Below are positions 24,176 through 36,189 of a stretch of DNA of 64,000 nt, in pieces. The stretch is taken from positions 8,938,338 through 9,002,337 of the forward strand of contig NW_004955438.1 in NCBI RefSeq assembly GCF_000276665.1. Reading direction: 5' to 3'. Position 1 is the stretch's first letter. Each line of letters opens with the position of its first letter. Under the pieces are notes generated by a model. It was not told where the DNA came from, did not search any database, and saw only the letters and a program-made list of their open reading frames with translations. Position numbers and translations under genes: made by a program. Origin of the DNA: Chinchilla lanigera. Lineage: Eukaryota; Chordata; Mammalia; Rodentia; Chinchillidae.

Positions 24176-24342
24176 AATGGCATAGTGGTGTCTCCTGTAA
24201 TCCCAGCACTCCAGAGGCTGAAGCAGCAGAATCAACATGAGTTTGAGGGTATCTTGGGCTGCATACTGAGTTCCAAGGCTAGCCTGGACTACATAGTGAG
24301 ATCTTGTCTCAAAAAAAAAAAAAAAAAAAAAAAACAAAACAA
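24176..24342 (+). mobile_element. B1 SINE with A-rich tail
   Basis: The order is tgtaatcccagcactccaga, ggctgaagcagcagaatcaa, a second-half gctagcctggactacatagt box and 'agatcttgtctc', followed by a run of about 22 A and then (caaaa)n. It keeps both 7SL-like halves typical of rodent B1 with the internal duplication. Confidence 0.9.
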
Positions 24343-24725
24343 AAAAGCACAATATAGTGTTGCAACACATAAATGTTTTTCAAACATTCTTAACAAAGAT
24401 GTAATATCAAAACATATATAGAGATTAGGAAGTAATCTACTTCCTTAGTATTAAGAGATTAAGACAACAGAACCAAATATATACATAAAACCCAAAACTA
24501 TTGAAGGCTACCTAAAAACTGTTACAATATTTAGTAATTAGATGTCACACTATATTTTAAAAACTAGCCAAAAAAAAGTTTTGAGGAAGAATAACAGCCA
24601 CTGACTTATGACAAATCTGTATAAGTGTTTTATGTTTATGCATGTTCCATCAGCTTCTGGACCTATGTAATTATGCTAATTTGAAGAAACTGATTTATTT
24701 ATACAAGATCACATTATATAACATA

Positions 24726-24757
24726 TATGCTATATTTATTATAGTAAATATAGCATA
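24726..24757. repeat. Imperfect AT-rich palindrome
   Basis: tatgctatattta at 24726-24738 is the exact reverse complement of taaatatagcata at 24745-24757, with a 6-base spacer. It lies in a TA-rich stretch (24720-24870), where such palindromes arise by chance more easily. Confidence 0.7.
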
Positions 24758-25036
24758 CATATTATATATATTTATATGTGTCCATGCATATTTATATATG
24801 TATGTGTATGTATGGATATATATATGGATACATATATATTTCTGTACATACAATATGTACAGATATATAACTTTTCATGTATATGTAAGATAACTATCAA
24901 TTACTTTGACTTCCATTTGACAATATATTAAGAAAAAATAATGGAGAATTTTCACATGGATTTGATTTTATCTGGACTATGTCAATGTAGCGACTGGTTA
25001 AGCCAAAATAACTTTATAGTTAAGAAGGCAAATATT

Positions 25037-25148
25037 GGGCTGGGGATTTAGCTCAGTGGCAAAGCGCCTGCCTGGCAAGCGCAAGGTCATGAGTTCGGTT
25101 CCCAGTACCAGAGAAAAACCAAAAAAAGAAAAAATAAATAAAAAGACA
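25037..25148 (+). mobile_element. ID SINE with 17-bp target-site duplication
   Basis: A well-kept ID (gctggggatttagctcagtg, cgcctgcctggcaagcgcaa, gagttcggttcccagtacc) with an A-rich tail. The flanking 17-mer aagaaggcaaatattgg is at 25022-25038 and, without mismatch, at 25149-25165. This is among the youngest insertions in the window judging by its intact core. Confidence 0.95.
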
Positions 25149-25165
25149 AAGAAGGCAAATATTGG

Positions 25166-25564
25166 TAGATATATGAAAATAAATGGGCTTCTTACAAGAT
25201 TTAACAATTGAAACAAAAGTGCTTTGTTTAATGAATTGATATCAAAATTAAGAGACATTTTATAGGTTATTCGTGAAACATTGTTGTAGGACAACATTCA
25301 AATTGTCCAAGAATTTCAAATTATAAGTTAGAAGACATAATAAGTAGTATATTTGAAAGTAACCAAATGAGACTTCCAAATCCTTCAATTTTTCATTCAT
25401 TCATTCACTTATCCAATGTTAGTTAGTGATTACTGTTAGGATAGACTCACCACTTAGTGAGTGAAAACCTACAAAGATAAAATTTAATAAAATTCCAAAT
25501 AGATTATTATAGCTAGTATACATCAAAATATCATACTATACAATTTAGAAAAAATTACTTACAT
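25166..25564. other. No recognised feature
   Basis: AT-rich sequence. A short cattcattcattcactta run near 25392 resembles the 3' end of an L2 or MIR, but the rest does not support a call. Confidence 0.4.
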
Positions 25565-25923
25565 TATGGTTTGTGTCTGGAAGCCCCTCAAATCATCGTT
25601 CAGTCATGGAGTGCAGACTTTTCAAAGACAGTTGAATCTACAGTTTGTGACTGGTTTATAGTTTACTGCTGGGGTTGAGGATGTGAGCGCTACACTCGCC
25701 CTAGAGTGGGTAGCCTGCATACAATATAAAGGAGGAAAAGAAGCTTGCTCCTTCCTTTTGCTCTTGTTGTTTCTGCTGTCTTCCACCATGAATGGTTGTC
25801 CCTCTGCCATGCCACCCTCTCTTAGAGCCAGCTGATTATGGACTGAGCTAAATAAATCTTTCCCCTGCTAACTTTGTGTGTGGAGTATTTTGACTCAGTA
25901 CTGAGAGAAAAGTTACTAAGACA
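25565..25923 (+). mobile_element. MaLR-type solo LTR (5' edge worn)
   Basis: It starts ttatggtttgtgtctggaag and ends tactaagaca. It shares with the LTRs at 3711 (antisense) and 53245 the string agccagctgattatggactg, a gctaaataaatcttt polyadenylation-type region and a final actgagagaaaagttactaa box. The initial TG is worn and I see no target duplication. The minus-strand frame at 25622-25810 runs through LTR sequence and is not a gene. Confidence 0.8.
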
Positions 25924-27989
25924 GTTCAGAAAACTATTTTTAAGAAATGTTAAATGTTGTGACAGTAAGCACAATGTTAACTAAAAATATATATATGTAC
26001 CAGAAAACCCAGTTTAAGTGTAAGCAACACAGATTAAAGTAAGAAAAATGACCCCTTTATGTGCACATAAATAAAGCCAAATGATAATTATAAAATGGCA
26101 AAATGTATTAAAACATAACAATTTTTTTTTAAAATGCAACTATTTCATGTAGAATAGATACAAGTATTAAAAGAATAATCTTTATATCCCATGAACAGCC
26201 TCAAAAAATGTGTCTCTCTCTCTCTATATATATATAATTCAAAAATAGTAAAAATAGTCCAGAAAAAGATTTAAATATCATACATAAATTTAGATACAGG
26301 CTAAAAAGAGTTCAATATATTAAAATATTACTGTTAATGATTAATTAGCAAAGGAAGGAAAAAAGTTTGTTACGGATTTTTTTTGTGCACCAAAATTAAG
26401 TAAAATGATATTTTATGACCATGTTATTATCTTTATATTTTACTATTATCATTTATTTATACAACTGATATGAATTCTGTAAAGCTGGCTATAAGAAATT
26501 CATCTAAGTCATGTTGTAATGGTTTCTGTTATAGAAGTGAGGAAAAGAGGTGCGGATGTGTGTTTTGTAAAGTACTTAGAAAAGTATTTCCTGGGCTTTA
26601 GCATTCCTGATCAGGCTGCATAGGCTCGTGACCCTAACACTCGAATTCTTAAAATCTGGGGTTTCCCTGTTTCCATGCCAAGTTTGTGTGAGGACCTTAT
26701 AATGGCTTGCAAGATTTAAGTTTTGAACATCCTACCTCTACTCTCTTCCCCATCAAGCTACCTATCACTCTGACACTCTGTGTTGGACCACAGAATGAAT
26801 AGCAACTTTCCTCTATGTCATGATGTTTTACCTTTACCTAGGAAAACTTAGGTAGTACATAGCCATTCTACTATTTTTCCAACCAAATACTTTCTAGACC
26901 TTCAAAGTCCTCCATTCTTGGCCAATTTCATAGCATCACTTCTGTAAGCTCATTTTTCCAAATGAGTAAAACATAATGTGACATTTTCTTTCCACTGCTT
27001 GGAAAGTGTTTCTTTCAGATCTATATAGCTCTAAGGGTTTTCAACAGCCACTCTTCCTGTTTTTAGAATAGAAAGTCAAAAACTTTGTTTGGTAACTATC
27101 TTAGGCTAATGGTGGATAAGGTATCAATAGCAAGGTGAACTTGATAAAATAATGGTAGCTCAATATACAGTCTGGCTGCATAATGATAAAACATCAGGAA
27201 ATTATTCATGTATCACATAAGAGATACACATTTCACAGGTACACATGCTATATATAAATTCTGATCATTTGGTAACATATTTATTATACTATTACATAAT
27301 ATAAAAGCTAAGGTTATTTCTAAAGATGTATAAAACAAAAATATACACCTGTAAAATGACATTATTCTAATTTATGAATATTCACCAGTTATTCTTCTGC
27401 AAAACAATATATAGATCAGAAGAAATCCATGTATTCTTCTTATTTAACACAGTATTAGAATTTCATGTAATATCTGTTAGAGCCAAAAAGAGTAAAAGAT
27501 ACAATGGAAAAATAGAAATGAAAATAGTACTTTCTAAAGACAATGGCTACATGAAAGCTTTGCAGAACACTACCAAAATTAATAGAAAAAATGAAGATCA
27601 CCCACATTCAGTGTGTAGGCAATGATAATGTAGAAGTATGACAGAAATGATAGCAAAAACATTTTCATTTTTCTACAACAGAAACAGAGTTACCAAGATT
27701 AGGTATTAATTTAATTGGAAACATAAAATGTACTTTAAAAAAAACCTTTAATTTATAATCAGAGAAGATAGAAAAGATAAATCATTGACTAGACCTACTT
27801 TGCTTTATTCTTCAAAAGATAACTGATAATTAAGGTCTTTACAGAGTATTTCATAGAATTTGATGTTGTTTATAAAGTTAAAATTTGAAAATTTTGTTGA
27901 TTTAATCAATGATTAGCATATTTTAAATTTAATGGTGACATACATTACATAAGCTTTATAAAACATTAAAAGTTTTTGATCATTAAATA
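25924..27989. other. No recognised feature apart from simple repeats
   Basis: About 2 kb of AT-rich sequence. A (TC)n-(TA)n microsatellite occupies 26209-26237. The 83-codon frame (27374-27625) has no recognisable domain. No SINE or L1 landmark was seen until the L1 near 27990. Confidence 0.4.
26209..26237. repeat. (TC)n(TA)n compound microsatellite
   Basis: A tctctctctc block passes directly into tatatatata. Compound dinucleotide runs like this often vary in length. Confidence 0.9.
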
Positions 27990-29110
27990 TTAGGTATGAT
28001 GACTGTCCCTCAGACAAAGGTCTTCTATCAATAACATATAAAGAATTAAAAAACATCAGCCCGTCCAAATTCAAAGACTCAATCCAAAAATGGGCATCTT
28101 AGATGAACACACACTTTTGAGATGAAGAAATACAAATGGCAAATAAATACATGAGAAAATGTTCAACATCATTAGTCGTTCAAGAAATGCAAATTAAAAC
28201 AACAGTGAGATTCCACCTTACCCCAGTAAGAATGGCTAGTATTAAGAAATCAACCAATAACAAACGCTGGCGAGGCTGTGGAGAAATAGGAACCCTTCTC
28301 CACTGCTGGTGGGAATGCAGACTGGTGAAACCACTGTGGAGATTCCTCCGAAAACTAGGTTTAGAGGTCGCATTCAACCCAGCTATCCCCCTGCTGGGTA
28401 TTTTCCCAGAAGATCTAAAAACATCCTATCACAGTGATATATGTGCACCTATGTTCATAGCAGCACAATTTGTAATTGCTAAATTGTGGAAGCAACCCAA
28501 ATGTCCATCCACAGAGGATTGGATAAAAAAATTTGGTACTTTTATATAATGGAATATTACTCAGCTATAAAGAAAGATAAACTCAAGGATTTTACAGGTA
28601 AAAGGCCACAACTCGAGACCATATTCATAAATGAAATAAATCAGACCTCTATGTGTAAACAACATATTGTCTCACTAGTGTAAGAACCTGAAAGAGTGAA
28701 TAAAAATTAGGATGTATGACAGACATTGTGAAATGAAAAGAAAATGCTCAAAAGTAAAGAGCAATTGGGGTGAGGGAAAAAAGAAAAGAAAGAAGGGGAA
28801 ATTATGTATATATGTATATACAGGATAGCTAACACAGTTGTACTATTGACTTCTATAGCTTTAGTGAAAGGAACAGTTAATGTTTAATTATTTGATCAAC
28901 CTTTCATGTCTCTATTTGTTTTCCTGAGAAATCACATTGAAGATATCAATATATAATACAACAACCACTGTTAATTTCCTACCACTTTGTCTGTAACTCT
29001 GTATTGCAAGTATTGTTCTTATGCTATTTGGTAAATAGATGTCTGTTTGTGAATATGTTTTCCTTCTTTTATTTTTAAAATAAATTTTAAAAAAGAAAAA
29101 GAAAAAAGAA
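27990..29110 (+). mobile_element. 5'-truncated L1 with open ORF2 C-terminus and 3' UTR
   Basis: The plus strand enters L1 at cagacaaaggtcttctatca and then encodes the ORF2 C-terminal domain. A 137-codon frame (28136-28549) contains [30 protein letters not shown] and [15 protein letters not shown], the classic cysteine-rich C-terminal region of L1 ORF2p. After one frame change it continues (28486-28683) with [14 protein letters not shown] and ends IVSLV-stop at 28683. A 3' UTR of about 410 bp follows, with an A-rich tail near 29075-29110. It is the best-preserved L1 tail in the window but is dead, lacking ORF1, the endonuclease and the reverse-transcriptase core. Confidence 0.9.
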
Positions 29111-29221
29111 TACAGAAAAAAATAAATTTTAGGGATGATATACAAAACCTTTAGAAAATGACCGGAAAAAGTAAAATTTAAATTGACTACAAGAATCTCA
29201 ATTGTGATTAAGAAAACACAT

Positions 29222-29312
29222 GGCTAGATGTGTAGCACAACGGTAAAGTACTGCTTGTCTAGTTTGTATAAAGCCCTCTGTACAATCTTCAGCTAAACAA
29301 AAGAGAAAGGAA
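29222..29312 (+). mobile_element. Old ID-like SINE
   Basis: ggctagatgtgtagcacaac, then ggtaaagtactgcttgtcta and a decayed gccctctgtacaatcttcag core, then an A-rich tail (aaacaaaagagaaagg). The order is that of ID, but with many substitutions and no target duplication seen. Confidence 0.55.
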
Positions 29313-30324
29313 TACAGAAAATAATATATATTCGCATGGGTTGTGTTGAAAGACTAATTAATTTACCCAGTCTACATTTCACATGATGCAATAAACTGCA
29401 AGGGACTATATCTGAATATAATCAATTTGTGAAATATAGAAAAAGAGGCCCCAATGTAATATTTGTTCTAAGCCCAAAGACGATAGATCAGTGATGAATG
29501 GAATGGTAATAACATTATGATGAATGGATGTACACATATTGTGCATAAATTTTAAATAGTAAAATTGTGCAAAGGGTACTTTCAGAAGCCAGGAAATGCA
29601 AGCTTTGCCTGCAGTGACTGAAATAACAACATTTAATTATGTGAAATGCAAGGCAGTGTGGAGGTTGGCAAACCAGAATTGGCACAAATCAATAATGATG
29701 CCAAGAATATTTTTGAACTCCATTGTCTGCAGGTGGTTGCTTTTTTGATCATAAACGTATCAAAATACTGTTTCCAGATGGCTGTGACAAATCCAGACTT
29801 CATGCTGCCATTCAAAAACAATAATTATGGATGATGTTGATGAAAATGTGTTTTTTTTTCTTTAATGTTATTGTTCTTTGTGTTTTTTTTTCCAGAAATA
29901 GAAAATAACAATTTCCTAAAATTTCTTCAAGAAACTCAGTCCTAGACATAATGACAAGAAATGGATGATATGACCACTTCCAGTTGCCAAAATCTTGCAG
30001 AAGTATGACATCTATCAACTCAGTTATTCATTATTAATCCTTGAGGTGGAGGATAGAACCTGCCTAAACACAAGCAGCGTGTGTTAGCCAGGAAAAGGAG
30101 CCAGGTGTCTGCTGTCTAGCAACTAGAAAATGTGCAGTTTAAACCAATATTAATTCAATGCTTGGTGGATATCACGTGATAATAAAAAAGTCAGTGGGTA
30201 GGTAGAGCAAGATCTACGTGGCTAAAACACACCCGTTAAATAGAGGTAAGTTAAATTAGTGTGTCCTACATGCTCATTTACTCATTCATGTAGCAACTGA
30301 GCTTTTCATAGGTGAGTAATCATC
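29313..30324. other. No recognised feature
   Basis: Overlapping 62-codon frames on opposite strands at 29633-29834 are mirror frames of the same bases and unsupported. Nothing else was seen. Confidence 0.4.
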
Positions 30325-30695
30325 TTAGTCTATTTTATGTTACTATAATAAAATACATAAGGACAGATAATTTATAAAGGCTACAGTATGTGACTTCTAG
30401 TTTCTAAATGCAAGTAATTGAGGGGCTGTGGTAACATCTGCTCAGGATCTGGTAAGGGCCTTTTTGCATCATCCTAATGTAGTAAAGGGCATTGTAGGGC
30501 AAGACAGCACAAGGCTGCTCGCTCAAACCTTATGCTTCTTATAAAAGCACTAGCGTGATCCTGGGAAGCACAGCACATGTGACCTCATTTAGTCCACTTA
30601 CTTTGGAAATACTCCACCTCCCAATATCATTAGTATTGTTTTAGGGATTAAGTTTCAAACATCCACAATGTTAGGGCACACTCTCAAACCATTGC
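30325..30695 (-). mobile_element. Old MaLR (MLT1-like) LTR, antisense
   Basis: The left end reads atcttagtctattttatgtt and then 'actataataaaatacataa'. It is followed by tatgcttcttataaaagcac, gtgacctcatttagtccact, a ccacctcccaatatcattag block and 'caaaccattgca' at the right. This matches the antisense order of MLT1-type LTRs (tcttagtcc, ctataacaaaataccata, then cttataa, gacctaatcacctccca). Heavily diverged. Confidence 0.65.
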
Positions 30696-31359
30696 AAGGA
30701 CTGTACGAAATTCTAGGGATAGGTTAGTGATGGAAGTGATTTCTATGCTAGTATCTGACATTTTATGATTATCTGAAAGCAAATGGAATAAGATCTAGGG
30801 ACTTTCTACTACCTCTATTTCGTGATTATGTAATACTGAAAATAAATCATCACATGTTCCTCAGAGATGACTTTTGCAGCACTTAATAATACCTGTAAAA
30901 CTGAAGTGTCCTTTTTTATAAATATTTCAATTTTTAAAAGTTTTCTTTTCTTGAAATGTGTATGATAATTTAATGAAAAACAGAAAGCAACTAATTATCT
31001 GACAGCAGGTGAACAGCTGCTCAAACTGTGCATTTCCCATGCACTGAAATGCAATGCTGCAATTTGAAAAGGTAAGCCTTTTGTATAATAAACTCACATA
31101 AATGTGCATAAGATAACATGTGAGAAAGTAAGTAAAAAGAACACATTGAAGCCTGCTACAATCTTCCTTACCTCTTATAGATCTGAGTTCCTCCAGTACT
31201 ACTTAAGAATATAATCTCTTTCTTCCTGGATCATCAATACCTTATTTTCTGAGAAATCTCTTCTCATTTCAGTGTTTTGTTCCCCTGTTAAGAATTAGGA
31301 TTTTAAAATTAATTCCTATGTGACTTATTGATGTACTTAATCGAATTAGTTGTGTGTGC

Positions 31360-31555
31360 TTCTGTCTCTATAGTTTATCAGCAATTTGTAAGGGAAGAAA
31401 CAACAGGCCATTTATCTCTCAGTTGCTAGGACCTGAGATACAACACATTATCCTGGAGTCCTCAAATACCTATAGATATGTATTCTACAAGGAAAACACT
31501 TATAAAATATTTGGCTGAATGAATCTTGTAAATGCTCAATAAATGCTGACTGACA
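31360..31555 (+). mobile_element. Possible L2/MIR-type 3' end
   Basis: The right part reads gctgaatgaatcttgtaaat followed by gctcaataaatgctgactga, like the 3' termini of L2 or MIR3 (gctcaataaatatttgttga). The left part (cagcaatttgtaagggaaga) is only loosely similar. Low certainty. Confidence 0.4.
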
Positions 31556-31895
31556 CTGAATGGATCTTTATAGAACTGTAATCATATGATTATCAGCATT
31601 TCATTTAACATTCATTACATACATTTTCTCAAGTAAAGTGTAACATTTTGACTATGTTACATTGAAGATGTAATTAAAATGTGAAATCTAAAGAACTTGT
31701 TCACAACTGTGGATGTCGTTCTTTGGAGCAGTTCTTTGATTTCTCTGGACTTCTGTGTGGGGCTTACCGAACTCAGTGTGATGCTCAGTTTAGCTTTGCT
31801 TGATTCACTTGCCAGCTAATTGTCAACCCAGGCGCTGTAGATGTAACTCATTGTCATTAAGTCAGCACATGCTTTCTACTCCAGAGCAACTACCT

Positions 31896-31899
31896 ACCT

Positions 31900-31930
<31 letters not shown>

Positions 31931-32079
31931 TTGTCTTTTTGAGACAGGGTCTTACTATACAGTTCAGGCTGGACTTGAGCTCACTTTGTATCCCAGGCTG
32001 GCCTCCAACTCTCAACGATCCTTCTGCCTCAGTTTCCCAAGTGCTGGGATTACAGGCATATGTCATTATGTCTGGCTGT
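31896..32079 (-). mobile_element. B1 SINE (antisense) with (TTTA)n tail
   Basis: An (atttt/tatt)n tail at 31896-31932 precedes gagacagggtcttactatac, then tgtatcccaggctggcctcc and ctcagtttcccaagtgctgg and 'gattacaggcatatgtcatt'. Both B1 halves are present in reverse. Two plus-strand frames (115 and 92 codons) run through it and are SINE artefacts. Confidence 0.92.
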
Positions 32080-33967
32080 TTTTGTTTCTTTTTCAATTAT
32101 TCATTTATTTGCATGAAAACAGAACAGAGAAGGAAGGCCATGGTTAGACATTCCAAGGGACAAAGAAAGAGGTTCCAATACTATTTTTGTCCTTTCAACT
32201 GGTTACCAACAAAGTAAGTTTTACCGATTTTTATCTATCTACTTTACAAAGGATGTATTTTATTTAAATATACTAAAGACAAATGTACTGAATTTTCCAC
32301 CTAAGGTAAAATCAGTCTTAAAAAAAGGAAAGAACACTGCACTACAGAAAGTTCACAAAAAGAATTTGTACATAAAGTTCCACTAGTCTTTGAAATATCT
32401 CTTCCAAATTGCTAATTACGGTGCCAGGACTTTTCTATTTTTTTGTCATGTTATCTAATGACAGTTATCTAGATTGCCTGGAAAGAATTATTGATTCTTA
32501 AATGCTGCTGGCAAAGACAGAAATATTTTAAAAGTCTTTGATGTTACCTAAATAATTCTGTTTTCACTACGTGTATTTCTCCAAGTTCCCATGAAAAATG
32601 AAGTTTTGGCTTCTTTTGTGGACCAGAAATTTTGGTGTGTAGAGGGTGGAGGGATTGATAGGAAAGGGTACAAATGGTTTAGGTTTAGCTGGCTATGTTT
32701 TTGTTGGACTTGAGCAGCAAGTGAAGTATGTTAGTGTTCTTTTTCAAAACATACAAACTTATGGAAATGCAAGGTAGCAGCTACTCAGCTGTCAAGTGCC
32801 TGGCTAAATTCAAGTCTTAGAAGAGAAATCAATCTGTTCAAATGAGATCTTGTTTGAAGGAAAGCCATTGGTTTCATTTGTTTCCAAAGGGGAAAAACGT
32901 AAACATGCTATCAAAGTATCTTTTTCTAGCGTACCCTTTGCTTAAAATGTTAGAAAATTAATATTCAACATGATCTGGTGAAAAGGAAATATATCTTTTT
33001 AAAATCACTATAATGTTGAGGGAGTTAAACTTTCGCAACTCAAACTCCTCTGGGTGAGAGGAAGTATAACATCTGATTTTTGTTATCAAAACTCTACATG
33101 TAAACATGTGCGGTAAATCGTAGCCCAAATTTCTGCTTGATGATTTCTTCCCTTCACCACATTACGAGGATCAGTTCTTCTCCACATATTTCAAAGCAAC
33201 CCAGCAAGGCCATCCGGGCCCCAAGCTAACTACTGTAATATCTTTCTCCTACCGCGTAGAGAAATAGGACGAGGTCTCCTGCAATTTCTACTTCCACCCA
33301 TACAAAACTGTCGACCTTTGCTTCTATTTTATTTTTCTTTTTCTTCACATCACCTGTGTATTTGTGAATGTTCTCTCTCACATCTCAGAAGACATTTCCT
33401 GTAAGAGCTCCTTATAGGATTTTCTCTAGTCAGTAACAAACATCTTCACAACAAATTCTTAGCGTGATCATTAAATATATTTGTATGTGTACGATTGTTC
33501 CATTTAAAATAATTTGCTTTTTAATTTCTTTTGCTACTTTGATTGCTCAAAGTAAGTTGAAAGGGTGAAATAAAATTTAAAGTAGCTTATTGGGTATTAA
33601 ACTAAAATGCGTAAAAATTATTTTTCCCATATCTGAGAACTCTACAGTTTTCTTCACTTAAACACTTTGATAATTTATAATTGTTAATTAACACATTGGA
33701 AGCTTACTTTTAAGTGTATTAAAGACACACTTTTCTTTTAATATGACATTTTGATACAGATTTAGATCTCTGTGTTTCACAAATGGCTGAAAAAAATACT
33801 GGTGTTAAAACAGTAGTACTGAGTAACTGAAACTGTGCCCCGCTTCTGTGTTCCTATCTCTTCTTCTGTGAGGGAAATAACCCTCAAGCCTCTGTAATTC
33901 TTTCCTATATCCTCTGCTCCTGTGTATGTTTTTTGTGATGCTAGAAGACTTTTAACTACACTGCTAA
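32080..33967. other. No recognised feature
   Basis: Nearly 1.9 kb without any repeat I could name. Such a clean stretch among dense repeats may hold conserved non-coding sequence, but nothing in it shows function directly. Confidence 0.4.
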
Positions 33968-34001
33968 TATAATATGCAAATATACATATTTGCATATTAT
34001 A
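33968..34001. repeat. Perfect 16-bp inverted repeat holding two octamer motifs
   Basis: Arms at 33968-33983 and 33986-34001 are exact reverse complements, separated only by AC. Each arm contains the POU-factor octamer ATGCAAAT (33974-33981 on plus, its complement ATTTGCAT at 33988-33995). The two sites are arranged head to head and 6 bases apart. This is direct from sequence; any binding is inference. Confidence 0.85.
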
Positions 34002-34699
34002 ATATTCATAGCCATGTGTTTACATATATGTGCATATGATGTGTGTATATTTACACATACACCTTTATGTCAAAGTCACACTATGAGTGCCATTCCTGTG
34101 GCTCCCCTCCCACCTGTTACTGTAGGAGCAGCTGCTCTTCTTAAAGAAGACTTAATTCATGGGGATCCCCAGGGGTTATCCCCATGTGAGGCCGGAAACT
34201 CATTCCCTCCTCTTATGTAGCATCTGCCAGCTTTTTCACTCCTTATTTATCTTGTGGGGGAGATGCTACGGAATAGAGAGCCAGGAAATCAACTGTTCCC
34301 ATAGATTCTTTATTAAAATCAGCGCCAGCTACTCAGCTGCTCATGCTCCTAAAAATGCTGGGTCCACTACCCTGCTGCCAGTTACTCAGTGCGAGAAGCT
34401 GTGGCTAACTGGGCGGTAGTCCTGGGTTGTATTATGCCGCAAGCTTTGGTGCTGTTTTACAACCGTTCACAAGCCAAAGTTATTAGCATTTGCCTCAATA
34501 CACCTTGGGTTGTCGTCAGAAATTAGAATTCTCAAATCTCGTTTATTAACCTCTAAAATGCTAGGATTACATGTGATTTCAAGATAGATTGGGATTCAAA
34601 GTACCTACCACTTACCCAGCACTGTATTGATTTTCCAACAGAAAGATCAGTAGGAGTAAATCCTGATCGCAAAAATGTTACTGCAAGACACAGGAGAGA
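34002..34699. other. No confident feature; possible old LTR (34090-34400)
   Basis: A GC-richer block at 34090-34400 reads in antisense with a polyadenylation-type signal (aataaagaat near 34307, plus-strand attctttatt). It might be an old minus-strand LTR. I cannot identify ends or a family. Frames on both strands here are short and unsupported. Confidence 0.3.
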
Positions 34700-35000
34700 G
34701 AGATGTGAACAATTACCATGTGTCCATGACTGTAATGGAAAAATCTGGACCGCGCTATGAAAACACAAAGGAAGAGGTATTTTATTCTGCTTGGACAATA
34801 AAGTTTCTTTCATATGAAAAATCTTGGACTGGATTTTCAATGGTTAGAGTAAATTCACCCAAGAGACAGAGGAAGAAAAGGAATCCCAAATGCAGAATTG
34901 CATGAACAAGAGGAGCAATGCATAAATATTTATTTAAGTTCCCTTGTGCTTAACATAGAGGTTAAAATCTCAAATGCTTCCATGGGTCAAGAAAGTACTG
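34700..35000 (+). mobile_element. Ancient mammalian interspersed repeat (family unassigned)
   Basis: gtgtccatgactgtaatgga, then cgcgctatgaaaacacaaag, gaagaggtattttattctgc, cttggactggattttcaatg and agacagaggaagaaaaggaa follow the order of a widespread old mammalian repeat I recognise by its 'ggattttgaaggatgagtag' and 'aggaagggcattccaggcag' landmarks. I do not trust a family name. The short plus-strand frame in it is incidental. Confidence 0.4.
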
Positions 35001-35529
35001 AAGTCAAAGGGGCAAGATGTTAAAACATAAGATGAAACTACTCATAAAAACACATGTAAAGGATTCCTGTAACCCAGTCTGAAAGAAGAGAGTGATGTTC
35101 ATCTCCAGGAAATTGTTAACATGTTGGAATGAACTGGCAAGGAGAGAGCTTTTTATTTTAAAAGTATTAATTTTAATGTTAAATATTACTGTTGAAAAAT
35201 TCAGTAACTAGTTTCATGTTTAAGACTTGGAACCTCTGAAGGGTGATATTAGGCAAAAAAACATGCCTTTGAGAATTATCTGTTCTCTGGGTTCCCAGTG
35301 AAGCTTAAATGTGTGTCCAGGGGGCTGTCATTCTGAGGTGGTCATTCTGAGATATGTTAGCTTCCTGTAGATCCAGAACAATAGGCCAATCAAGCCGGGT
35401 TGTCTTTCCCGGGTCTGGAATGTTGCACCACTGCTGTTGGCAGTTATCCTCTATTTTGCTTTTACTTTTATGACATTCATTTTGACTTTGTCTCCTTTTC
35501 ATTCTTAATTTTTGATTTAGCGTCTCTCT
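35001..35529. other. No recognised feature
   Basis: Plain sequence. One small direct repeat of gtcattctgag occurs twice near 35327 and 35340. The minus-strand frame 35305-35574 ends in the neighbouring ID and is unsupported. Confidence 0.4.
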
Positions 35530-35544
35530 AAAATTCTTCCTTGG

Positions 35545-35652
35545 GGCTGGTGATTTAGCACAGTGGCAGAGCAACTGCCTGGCAAGCGCAGGGTTGTGAG
35601 TTCAATTCCAGGTACTGGAAAAAAAAAAAAATAAAATAAAATAAAATAACAT
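35545..35652 (+). mobile_element. ID SINE with imperfect target duplication
   Basis: ggctggtgatttagcacagt, agcaactgcctggcaagcgc and a gagttcaattccaggtact B-box region, then poly-A followed by (aaaat)n. Flanks aaaattcttccttgg (35530-35544) and aaaatccttcttgg (35653-35666) are a slightly worn duplication. It forms an inverted pair with the ID at 35827-35925. Confidence 0.92.
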
Positions 35653-35826
35653 AAAATCCTTCTTGGATCTATTGGTTTTGGTTTCTCTAAAATTTTTTGT
35701 ATATCTCTAGTATCAGGTTTTTATGAAACTATTCAGGTGTTAGTTCTGAAATTCATGTGGTCTGAACATCTCCAAATCACAAACGTGCTGGGAAAGTTGG
35801 TCACTCTGTGAATGGATTATTTCTTT

Positions 35827-35925
35827 TTCTTTTTTTTTTTTTTTTCTCCAGTACTGGGAACCGAACTCATGACCTTGCACATGCCAGGCAGGCACTTTTG
35901 CCGTTGAGCTAAATCCCCAGCCCAT
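35827..35925 (-). mobile_element. ID SINE (antisense) with target duplication
   Basis: A T-rich tail at the left, then ccagtactgggaaccgaact, catgaccttgcacatgccag and gagctaaatccccagccc. attatttcttt flanks it at 35816-35826 and 35928-35938. An overlapping minus-strand 61-codon frame reads through the SINE and its tail and is an artefact. Confidence 0.93.
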
Positions 35926-35938
35926 GTATTATTTCTTT

Positions 35939-36189
35939 GTGTGTATGTGTGTCAACTCCATCGCTGAAATAATTGAAATAATTCACAGTCTCTCAAGACA
36001 TATTCTGGAGTTTCAAGTGGCATTTTTTAACAATCTCAATCTCGCCATTCAAAATATCCTATCTGTGTAATCTGGTTATCCTCCTGCTCAAACAGTTTCC
36101 TTAGCTTTGTAATAATTAATTACATTAACGTGTCGAAAAATGGCAACATATGGTGTGTCTCTGTGTTTGAATCTGTTAGTTGCTTAACT
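35939..36189. other. No recognised feature
   Basis: Short plain stretch between an ID and the 3' end of a minus-strand L1. Confidence 0.4.

Noticed and set aside
31800..32217. Overlapping 115- and 92-codon frames
   Set aside because: Both run through an antisense B1 SINE and its (TTTA)n tail.
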